A DNA stretch of 64,000 nt, taken from NCBI GenBank assembly GCA_963755495.1, contig CAVWJS010000003.1, forward strand, positions 62,001 to 126,000. The letters run 5' to 3'. This document shows positions 8,130 through 15,075 of this stretch, in pieces. Every line of letters starts with the position of its first letter. The first letter of the stretch is position 1. Position numbers and translations under genes: made by a program. The notes below the pieces were generated by a model. The model was not told the origin of the DNA, ran no database searches, and was given only the letters and a program-made list of their open reading frames with translations. Origin of the DNA: Bog-473 sp963755495. Lineage in GTDB: Bacteria; Actinomycetota; Acidimicrobiia; Acidimicrobiales; RAAP-2.

Positions 8130-8339
8130 TTATTGGAGTGGCCCTGGATAGGCGGCCTCGGCTGCCGCTCCCAGACGGTTCATGTGACGTCCGACCGCAA
8201 GCAGCACAATCGTGATGCCGAAGATCGCCACGCCACCAATGATAAGGCCGATCATGCCCGACAGATGAGGGCTTTCCGCGCCAACGAGAATGAATACGGC
8301 CAAATAGCCATGGACCTCAACGAGGTGACCGATATTCAC
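8130..8339 (-). pseudogene. DedA family membrane protein, internally deleted
   Basis: The 69-aa frame joins the start of a DedA/SNARE-associated protein (LVEVHGYLAVFILVGAESP) directly to a DedA C-terminus (GLIIGGVAIFGITIVLLAVGR, then HMNRL-AAAEAAYPGPL). Intact DedA proteins have about 200 residues, so roughly 130 central residues, including the conserved Glu/Arg membrane motif, are missing. The junction is in frame and the GTG start at 8339 survives, so a short peptide might still be made, but transporter (undecaprenyl-phosphate or lipid flippase) activity is not expected. Confidence 0.6.
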
Positions 8340-8696
8340 TGGTCACATTATTCGACCGGGTGAGGGTCTCATTGCATCGCACCCGGTTGTCATCTCGAGA
8401 TCATGATCCCCGAAGATGAAGGGAGCATGACGACGCACGACCTCGTTGAGCCGAGGCGGCGAATTGTCAGGCCGGTGTGGGAGCGTGTCGCCCCCCAGCT
8501 CTATACATTCGACCAGCCTTGGTCCGGACGTACACCAAGGAGAGGTCACGATGTGCCGCAGACGCGGGTGCCAACTTCATGGAGCCGTAAGGTCCAACTC
8601 GTAGGCTCACCACCATGACCTGGACACGGCGGCGCTGACAGTGAGCACACAGCCAGTGCACCGCGCACTCTCACTCCGGCCCGTGAGAATCGCGTC
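8340..8696. other. Leader region of the redox operon
   Basis: About 360 bases between the DedA remnant and the ferric-reductase-like gene. It holds a short ORF with a strong ribosome site (8551-8604, listed separately) and, after it, GCTCAC (8605-8610) and GTGAGC (8640-8645) which can pair. No other gene is seen. Confidence 0.45.
8551..8604 (+). CDS. Possible 17-aa leader peptide upstream of the redox operon
   Basis: ATG at 8551 follows AGGAGAGG with ideal spacing (5 bases), one of the better ribosome sites in this stretch. The product would be MCRRRGCQLHGAVRSNS, with two Cys, three consecutive Arg, and the TAG stop at 8602. It ends 92 bases before the start of the ferric-reductase-like gene and is followed by complementary GCTCAC/GTGAGC segments. 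The pattern fits a regulatory upstream ORF, for example attenuation that senses translation of Cys or Arg codons, as known for small Cys-containing leaders in other actinobacteria. Function is inference; chance occurrence cannot be ruled out. Confidence 0.4.
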   Translation: MCRRRGCQLHGAVRSNS

Positions 8697-10100
8697 ATGA
8701 CGGGTGTCACTCAGGTCGCTCCATCCGGCCGGAATGATCTACGGATGACCGACGTCCAGGAATCTCGCTCTCGCCCCGGACACATACCCCGGCGTCGGGT
8801 CGCCGATGCGCTGGCAGCCCTCGCCGGCCTTGGTCTTGGCGTCACGATCGGTCTCGTGGTCACCGGCGAGACACGCGGTGCGCTCGCCGCCCCGGGTGGC
8901 TGGTTCATCGCTGGGGGGCGCCTTGCTGGGTTCACCGCGGCGTATCTCATGTTGATAATGGTTGTGCTCATCGGCCGCCTTCCCTGGCTGGAGCGAGCAG
9001 TCGGCCAAGACCGACTCGTCCGTTGGCACCGGAACATCGGTCCGTGGCCACTCGGGCTCATCACGGTCCATGTCGTGCTCATCACGCTTGGCTATGCCCA
9101 ACTGGCAAAGGTGGGAGCGCTCCGCCAGCTTTGGATTTTCCTCAGCTCCTATCCCGATCTCCTTGCCGCGGCAGTTGGCTTCTGCCTGCTCGTGATGGCC
9201 GGAATAACTTCGATCAAGATCGCCCGCCGTCACCTCAAGTACGAGACCTGGTGGTTCGTCCATCTCTACACCTACCTCGCCCTGGCACTCGCATTCGCCC
9301 ATCAGATCACCACCGGGGGATCGTTCATTGGTCACCCGCTCACCAAGGCAGTATGGATTGCGATCTGGATCATGACCGCAGGGGTGGTCATTCTGTTTCG
9401 GGTGGCCCAGCCCGATCATACGTAGCCTTCGCCACCAGTTGCGGATCGCGGCCGTGTGCGAAGAGGCACCGGGCGTATACTCGGTCATCTGCTCGGGCCG
9501 TCGGCTCGATCGCCTTGCGGTGTCAGGCGGCCAGTTCTTCAAGTGGCGGTTCCTCACGAAAGAGCTCTGGTGGCACGCACACCCTTACTCTCTCTCCGCA
9601 CTCCCGCAACCACCGTACCTCCGGGTGACAATCAAGGGGCTAGGGCGATCAGAGCCGCGCCATTGCGGCCCTCAAGCCCGGAACCCGAGTCGCTATTGAG
9701 GGACCGTACGGCGCATTTACCCAGCATGCGCGCGAAACCGACCATGTCGCGCTCATCGGCGCTGGGGTCGGCATCACCCCGTTGCGCGCCCTTCTCGAGG
9801 ATCTACCCGCGTCAGTTGACGTGTCGGTCATCGTCCGTTCGTCCACCCCAGAGGACATTGTCCACCGTGACGAAGTCGCCGCTCTGGTCGAACAGCGTGG
9901 CGGGGAGTTCCACGAGGTCATCGGCTCACGCCACGAGGTTCGTTTCGATGCGAGCAGCACTGAAACGCCTGGTGCCCGACCTTGCAGATCGTGATCTCTA
10001 CATCTGTGGTCCGGCTGCGTTCAGCGAGAGCATCGTCGGTGCCGCGTTGAAGCTTGGGGTGCGGCGCGACCGGATCCACGAAGAGAGATTCGCGTTCTAA
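8697..10100 (+). pseudogene. Ferric reductase-like flavoprotein oxidoreductase, three frameshifts
   Basis: Two-part protein in several frames. Residues 1-242 (8697-9425) form a six-helix ferric_reduct membrane domain with His heme ligands (RWHRNIGPWPLGLITVH and WWFVHLYTYLALALAFAH). The DNA that follows encodes an FAD/NAD(P)H reductase: FFKWRFLTKELWW-HAHPYSLS (FAD motif), VAIEGPYGAFT, VALIGAGVGITPLRALLEDL (nucleotide site) and the C-terminal YICGPAAFSESIVG and HEERFAF. These pieces lie in frames 0, +1, +2 and 0, which three single-base insertions would explain: in CCC near 9410, GGG near 9645 and near 9950. The total of 1404 bases equals 468 codons plus stop, right for the family. Role: NAD(P)H to FAD to heme transport across the membrane. 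Next come the FMN-binding and ApbE genes. Probably intact in the organism if the shifts are sequencing errors. An alternative start is the ATG at 8745. Confidence 0.82.
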
Positions 10101-10122
10101 CTCACGAAGGAGACGAACACCT

Positions 10123-10692
10123 ATGCCTATTAAAGAACGGGAGGGTTCGATGAGGCGCGCACCGGTTGTGATCGGTGCGACGGTCGTCGGACTAGTCGGC
10201 GTGTTGACCTTCCACACAAAGTCCGCACCCGTGACGCTTGGCTCTCTGCCCGGGACCTCGGCCACTCAGGGCTCGACGACCACGACCACGGCCCCCGGCT
10301 CGTCAACACGCAACAGTTCAAGTGGCGCGAGTTCTCCGCCCAAATCGAGCTCGAATGCGAGCACTTCGACGGTGCCTTCGACGACCACGGTTACCTCGAA
10401 CCCCTCGGCGACCCGAAGCGTCACTGGTTCTGCAGTCAATTACCACTTCGGGGTACTGTCAGTTTCAGTCACGGCTTCAGGCAAAAGGATCACGAAAGTC
10501 AGCATCGGTTCTCTCAACGACGGTGGGAACTTTCGCTCCCAATCGATCGATCAGCAGTCGATCCCCATCCTCGAGAAACAGGCTGTTCAGGCTCAGAGCG
10601 CCAACATTCAAGGCGTGTCAGGCGCGAGCTATACCAGCGCTGGTTTTGAGCAGTCCCTTCAATCCGCGCTCGGAAAGCTCGGTATCTCGTGA
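10123..10692 (+). CDS. Exported FMN-binding domain protein
   Basis: 189-aa protein: basic start, one membrane/signal helix (about residues 13-31), a long Ser/Thr/Pro-rich linker (about 45-102) and a C-terminal FMN_bind domain (about 106-189). The flavinylation motif region reads GVSGASYTSAGF (about 164-175), where Thr171 is the likely residue that receives FMN through a phosphoester bond; the family consensus is S-G-A-T-x-T-S. Start at 10123, with GAAGGAGACG upstream. The stop overlaps the GTG of the ApbE gene (GTGA), so the modifier and substrate are translationally coupled. Known FMN_bind/ApbE pairs carry electrons outside the membrane; the upstream ferric-reductase-like protein is the probable electron donor (inference). 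Confidence 0.88.
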   Translation: MPIKEREGSMRRAPVVIGATVVGLVGVLTFHTKSAPVTLGSLPGTSATQGSTTTTTAPGSSTRNSSSGASSPPKSSSNASTSTVPSTTTVTSNPSATRSVTGSAVNYHFGVLSVSVTASGKRITKVSIGSLNDGGNFRSQSIDQQSIPILEKQAVQAQSANIQGVSGASYTSAGFEQSLQSALGKLGIS

Positions 10693-11501
10693 CCTCCTCA
10701 CCGCTGACCGCGACACAGCAGAATGAGCAGCAGAGACATCTCCATTGCCTCGAACAGGTTATGGGAACCGTAGTGACGATCGATATCTACTCCGAGAATG
10801 GGCAGCCCAGCGACCACACCTATCTGCAGATCGCGCGTGCGCGCGATATTCTCCAGCGCGCCGACGCCGTTTTCAGCACGTGGAAAATGAACAGCCCTAT
10901 GAGCCGTTTACGCCGAGGGGAGATCACCACAGAGCAAGCCCCGCCCGAGGTAGCTGAAGTCCTCGAAGAATGTGCCAAGGCTCGTGAGCTCACTGACGGA
11001 TGGTTCGATCCGTGGGCCATGCCTGGTGGCGTCGATCCGACGGGGTATGTGAAGGGATGGGCCGCGCAACGCGCTCTGGGCGCACTGGTCTCAACTGAGA
11101 CCTGGGGAGCCATCGTCAATGCTGCAGGCGATATCGCAAGTTACGGCAGCATGGGACATACGGAGGCATTCCGGATCGGCATTGTCGATCCGTTCACCCC
11201 GCGCCGACTGGCCTGCGTCGTCGAGCTCACTGGAGCCATCGCAACTTCAGGTACGGCCGAACGCGGCAACCACTTGATCGACCCTTACTCTGGGCGTCGA
11301 ACGGCACGGGTCGCCTCCGCCAGCGTGAGCGGCCCAGACCTCGGTCTTGCCGATGCACTGGCGACGGCGGTCGCGGTCGCGGGAGAAGCGGGACTCAGCC
11401 TGGTCGAGACGCTCGAGGACTATGAGGCCCTGGTAATCGGCCACGATGGAACTTTGCAATGGACGGAGAGCTTTCCGTTCGCTCCGCCTCTTGTATCTTA
11501 G
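10689..11501 (+). CDS. apbE: FAD:protein FMN transferase (ApbE family)
   Basis: 270-aa ApbE family enzyme, which moves FMN from FAD onto a Thr/Ser of an acceptor protein using Mg2+. Visible motifs: MGTVVTIDIY at the start of the domain, the FSTWKMNSPMSRLRRGE segment, GWFDPWAM and YVKGWAAQRAL (the substrate-binding region, normally D-x-G-G-x-x-K-G), NAAGDIASYGS, ATSGTAERGNHLIDPYSGR (the FAD/metal region) and a C-terminal DALATAVAVAG. No signal peptide is evident; some ApbE proteins act in the cytoplasm, so the site of action is uncertain. The GTG start overlaps the stop of the FMN-binding gene by four bases, making that protein the obvious target. It is convergent with the histidine kinase gene, with 13 bases between stops. 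Confidence 0.92.
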   Translation: MTSSPLTATQQNEQQRHLHCLEQVMGTVVTIDIYSENGQPSDHTYLQIARARDILQRADAVFSTWKMNSPMSRLRRGEITTEQAPPEVAEVLEECAKARELTDGWFDPWAMPGGVDPTGYVKGWAAQRALGALVSTETWGAIVNAAGDIASYGSMGHTEAFRIGIVDPFTPRRLACVVELTGAIATSGTAERGNHLIDPYSGRRTARVASASVSGPDLGLADALATAVAVAGEAGLSLVETLEDYEALVIGHDGTLQWTESFPFAPPLVS

Positions 11502-11514
11502 GGACACGACCGCT

Positions 11515-12834
11515 CTACGCCGTATACACGCGCTCGGTCCGTTCGCTGATTTCGAGTGTGCCGTGTGCGCGATGCCATCGCACTTCCATTCGAGCCCCGC
11601 CCATCTCGGCGGTCTCGACACGCCACTCTCCGCCGGTAGCCTGCACCACCGCGTCAGCTATGGCCAAACCGAGTCCAGCGCCATTACCCTCGTCGGTAGC
11701 CCGATGGAACCGCTCAAATAGAGCAGCCCGCTCCTCGGCCGCTATGCCTGGCCCATCGTCCTCGACGGCCAAGCTCACCCAGTTCCTCTGCGCGCTAACG
11801 ATGATCACTACCGTTCCCCCGTATCCGGCATAGCGGCACGCGTTGTCCATGAGGACGGCGGTGAGGCGGTCGATCCATTCAGGAGGAGCATTGATCCAGG
11901 GTTGCCCCTGACCCTGCGTGAGCACCGAAAGCGAAAGACGCCGCTGCTGCGCTATGCCGAAAAATCGGTCGGCACAAGCGACGGCGATCGCCGATACTTC
12001 GAGTGGTTCGTTTCCCGGCGGCGGGGGTTCCGCGTCAAAGCGGGATAGCCAAAGTAGGTCCTCGACTATGCGACGGAGACGCAGGGCTTCCCGGCTCACC
12101 CGTCCCAACGTGTCGCGATAGTCATCGACCGAGCGCCGACCGCTGAGGCCGAGACTGATCTCGGCTTCGATGACGCTAAGCGGTGTTCGGAGCTCATGGG
12201 AAGCATCAGCCGTGAACTCAAGCTGACGACGACGAGACAGCTCCACCGGGCCGACCGCCTTCACCCCGATGCCAATGGTGCCCAAAAAAACAGCGAGGGC
12301 GAGCACCGGACCGGCGATCAACTCCAGGGCGATCAAGTCAGATCCCACGTGATCTGTTTCAGCCAGACTCTGTCCAGCAACGATCCAGGTGCCGCCAACG
12401 CGCTTTGCCTCCAGCTCGAAGTCGCGACCTCCGAGACGGGCCGCCGCCACGGGATGCCTGGGCGACCAGGCAGACGCTGACATCCTGGGCGCCCCGGGTG
12501 TGAGGGTCCGAGAGGATCCCGACCCATCGACGTTCCACACGAACACCGGGGCATCGTCCGCTTCATACGTGTTCTCATAGGTGGCGAGGGAGCCGGCCGC
12601 AGACGGATTGGTGACCACCTCATCCAGGCGCTGATGGAGTTTGGTGTCGATCTGCGCGATCAGCCGGTGCCGGTCAATGATGTCAAACCCGGCACAGACG
12701 CAGACGTACACGACCATGATGATCACCGTGGCGACACCGGCTACACGGGCGGCATGAGCCACGAAAGGACTACGCCACCAGCGCGTGGCACCCACTGGGA
12801 AGCGATCCGATCCCCCAGCGCCCTTACTTCGCAC
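11515..12834 (-). CDS. Sensor histidine kinase (HAMP-less, CusS/MprB-like), no partner regulator beside it
   Basis: Membrane histidine kinase of about 439 aa from the GTG at 12834 (the frame is open to a Met codon at 12915, but that extra stretch has no family likeness or ribosome site). Two helices (about residues 24-43 and 155-180) bracket an extracytoplasmic domain of about 110 residues. HisKA follows with the phospho-acceptor His in ADASHELRTPLSVIEAEI; then the ATPase domain: N box VLMDNACRYA, G1 VEDDGPGIA, G2 GAGLGLAIADAVV. No response regulator gene adjoins it on either side, so it is an orphan in this window. Because it lies inside the flavin/heme gene cluster it may sense redox state or metals for that cluster (inference). 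Confidence 0.85.
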   Translation of the reverse strand: MRSKGAGGSDRFPVGATRWWRSPFVAHAARVAGVATVIIMVVYVCVCAGFDIIDRHRLIAQIDTKLHQRLDEVVTNPSAAGSLATYENTYEADDAPVFVWNVDGSGSSRTLTPGAPRMSASAWSPRHPVAAARLGGRDFELEAKRVGGTWIVAGQSLAETDHVGSDLIALELIAGPVLALAVFLGTIGIGVKAVGPVELSRRRQLEFTADASHELRTPLSVIEAEISLGLSGRRSVDDYRDTLGRVSREALRLRRIVEDLLWLSRFDAEPPPPGNEPLEVSAIAVACADRFFGIAQQRRLSLSVLTQGQGQPWINAPPEWIDRLTAVLMDNACRYAGYGGTVVIIVSAQRNWVSLAVEDDGPGIAAEERAALFERFHRATDEGNGAGLGLAIADAVVQATGGEWRVETAEMGGARMEVRWHRAHGTLEISERTERVYTA

Positions 12835-12988
12835 GCTGTTTGTCTTACATGTCGAACGTGACGCGGAGATGACGCGGCGCGTCTTGGCCGCCCAGAGTGA
12901 CGACTGGGGTTGCATGACATGACAAAGCGTCCGTTGAGATTCTGGTCTCCTTCATGCTGGCGTAATTTTCAGTTCATAGGGTCAAGGA

Positions 12989-13465
12989 GTGTCCCGAATC
13001 TCGATTCTGCCGGTCTCGTCGTGGATAAGGCTCCTTGGGCCTGCGCTCCGGCACCCTCAGCCCCTTCGATGGAGACGTGTCGACTGCACAGTGCCAGCGA
13101 CACAGGTCAAGCAACCCAGAAACCTCCATTCCCCCGAGACGAGACGACGCACCCATGCGCGGGTACGTCTGACCCCTGCATCCCTCATCGCGGCTTCCGG
13201 TGCCGCGGCGCTCATCGGGGTTGTGGTAGCCAAGGAGTACCCCGCCGCGAAAAGTACATCGGCCTTGCTGCCGTTGACGTCACCCATAATCCCTTCTCCG
13301 TCGGCCTCATGACCTACGACGGAAACCATGACATCGACTACCTCATCGGCCGACGTGGCGTCAGCCCGAGCTACCAGCACCACGTAACCGACTCCCGTCC
13401 CGATTTTGCCGACTACGACCACGACGACTTCTCCGCCGACCACGACCCATCCCGTCGTTACGTAA
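12989..13465 (+). pseudogene. Ser/Thr-rich exported protein, interrupted by two stop codons
   Basis: One continuous frame with a hydrophobic segment (LTPASLIAASGAAALIGVVVA) followed by a Ser/Thr/Pro-rich linker much like that of the FMN-binding protein. The frame is broken by TGA at 13310-13312 and TAA at 13385-13387 and ends at TAA 13463-13465; between and after the stops it stays in character (TTETMTSTTSS, then PTPVPILPTTTTTTSPPTTT). So two nonsense codons, not a frame change, split a gene for a membrane-anchored low-complexity protein. The true start is unclear and may lie downstream of 12989. It sits directly before the NuoF-like gene. No catalytic domain is visible. Confidence 0.42.
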
Positions 13466-13514
13466 GGGGGCATGCCCCACCTTCTCGCAACCTCATCTGT
13501 AAAGGGATCTCATC

Positions 13515-14798
13515 GTGAGCACCAACGTGACCGAGGTTCCTCCTCGAAGTGACCTCCATCGCCTCCTCGGTCATCCGACCGACCTGGCCCGACATGTCGC
13601 CACCCATGGTGCCCTCGCTGTAAGCCTCGGCGACCACACCTCGTGGCAAGGCGCATTCACGGCTAGCCTCAAAGCCTCGGGGCTGGCCGGTCGAGGAGGC
13701 GGAGGGTTTCCGTCCTCCATCAAACTCGCCGTGGCCAATTCCCACGGGCCCCGAGGAACGCTCGTCGTCAACGGGATGGAGGGCGAACCGGCCAGCGACA
13801 AGGATAAGGTCCTACTGACCAGAGCACCTCATCTTGTTCTCGACGGAGCCCAATTCTTGGCCGCCATGTGCAGAGCGCGCGAGATCGTGGTGTGCATACC
13901 AAGAAGCCGAAACGGCGTCGCGGCTGCCGTCCGTCATGCCATTCGCGAGCGCAGCACGGCGCGCTATGCCCGAGTGAGCGAAGTGGTCGTCCTCCCACCC
14001 GATCGCTTCGTGGCCGGCGAGGAGTCTGCTCTCGTCAGTTGGATTGATGGTCGAAGCGGCCTCCCGGCCTTCCGCCCGGACAAGGGAACGCCTCTGCGCA
14101 TCGGGAAGCACACAGCCCTCGTCCACAACACAGAAACCCTCGCCCACATCGCGCTCATCGCCAGGTACGGTCCGCAGCCATTCTTGGCCCGAGGGATGGC
14201 CGAAGAACGCGGTACGTGTCTCATAACCGTGAGCGGTGACGTGACCTATCCCGGGGTGGTCGAGGTGGACCGCGGAACTCCACTGTGGGACGTCGCGCTG
14301 CGTGGGACGCCGACCGAAGCGCCCCAGGCGCTGCTCGTCGGCGGTTACGGCGGAAACTGGGTCGGATCAGATCACTTCAACGCGCCCTATGCGTCCGTTT
14401 CGCTCCGTTCCATAGGCGCTTCCGCCGGAGTTGGGGTGATCGCCGTGCTCGGAAAGGCTGCCTGCGGGGTTGCAGAAACCGCACGGATCGCCCGCTATCT
14501 GGCGGGACAGAGCGCCGGACAGTGCGGACCATGCGCTTTCGGGCTTCCGGCCATTGCCGAAGACATGGCCAGCCTCGCTCGGGGTCGGCGTGATCAGGGC
14601 CTTGTGACACGACTCCAGGCTCGACTCAGCCAGATCAACGGGCGCGGCGCGTGCGGGCACCCCGACGGCGCCGTCAGCCTCGTACGCAGTGCGCTCAACG
14701 TCTTTGGTGAAGACGTGTTGGCACACGAACGGGGTGAGCCATGTCGGCATTGGCGCAAGCCCTCATCTCTGCCTTTCCCCCGACCGATTTCCCTGTGA
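13515..14798 (+). CDS. NuoF-like NADH-binding Fe-S flavoprotein
   Basis: 427-aa protein related to the NADH-binding subunit NuoF/HoxF of complex I and hydrogenases. Visible: the FMN/NADH glycine motif GLAGRGGGGFPSSIK (about residues 56-70), NGMEGEPASDKDKVLL (matching N-x-x-E-G-E-P), a central SLBB segment (VSGDVTYPGVVEVDRGTPLWD), and a C-terminal Fe-S region with AGQCGPCAFGLPAI and GACGHPDGAVSLVRSAL. Only three cluster Cys are seen: the first Cys of the usual S-C-G-x-C-x-x-C is Ala, which is common in this actinobacterial subgroup. It is not part of a nuo operon; neighbours are a ferredoxin remnant and a cytochrome b, suggesting NAD(P)H oxidation feeding a membrane b-type cytochrome (inference). 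GTG start at 13515 with weak ribosome site AAAGGGAT. Confidence 0.85.
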   Translation: MSTNVTEVPPRSDLHRLLGHPTDLARHVATHGALAVSLGDHTSWQGAFTASLKASGLAGRGGGGFPSSIKLAVANSHGPRGTLVVNGMEGEPASDKDKVLLTRAPHLVLDGAQFLAAMCRAREIVVCIPRSRNGVAAAVRHAIRERSTARYARVSEVVVLPPDRFVAGEESALVSWIDGRSGLPAFRPDKGTPLRIGKHTALVHNTETLAHIALIARYGPQPFLARGMAEERGTCLITVSGDVTYPGVVEVDRGTPLWDVALRGTPTEAPQALLVGGYGGNWVGSDHFNAPYASVSLRSIGASAGVGVIAVLGKAACGVAETARIARYLAGQSAGQCGPCAFGLPAIAEDMASLARGRRDQGLVTRLQARLSQINGRGACGHPDGAVSLVRSALNVFGEDVLAHERGEPCRHWRKPSSLPFPRPISL

Positions 14799-14974
14799 GA
14801 TGCTCCTACGGAGCTATCCGATCATCGACGGGGCAACCGATGTCGGCGGACCTCATCACCACGGCCAAAGGGGGGCCACGGGACTGTCCCAGGCCAGCGA
14901 TCACGCTGACCGTAAGGAGGGGCACACCGACCCAAAAACACGGTCACCACCACATAGCTCCTAGGGCTGACTAG
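14741..14974 (+). pseudogene. Ferredoxin remnant
   Basis: Overlaps the last 58 bases of the NuoF-like gene. In two frames, pieces of a small bacterial 3Fe-4S/4Fe-4S ferredoxin can be seen: CEMLL followed shortly by YPIIDG, matching the family's C-x-E-M-L-P...W-G-Y-P-I-I, and LITTAKGGPRDCPRPAITLT, matching the C-terminal helix and last cluster Cys-Pro. The ten or so residues between EML and YPII are missing and the frame changes, so no full ferredoxin of about 65 aa can be made. Similar NuoF-like genes in actinobacteria are followed by such a ferredoxin, which supports the reading. Confidence 0.42.
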
Positions 14975-15075
14975 TATCAGCTCCATCGCGGTTGATGGCT
15001 AGGACCAATGGCCCTATTGACTCGCAGGTGGATGGCACAGGCTGACACCAGTCGAGAGAAGGAGGGCCGGAGCAG

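Noticed and set aside
13057..13473. Val/Gly-rich minus-strand frame
   Set aside because: It is the complement of the Thr-codon-rich linker on the plus strand; the Val runs are an artefact.
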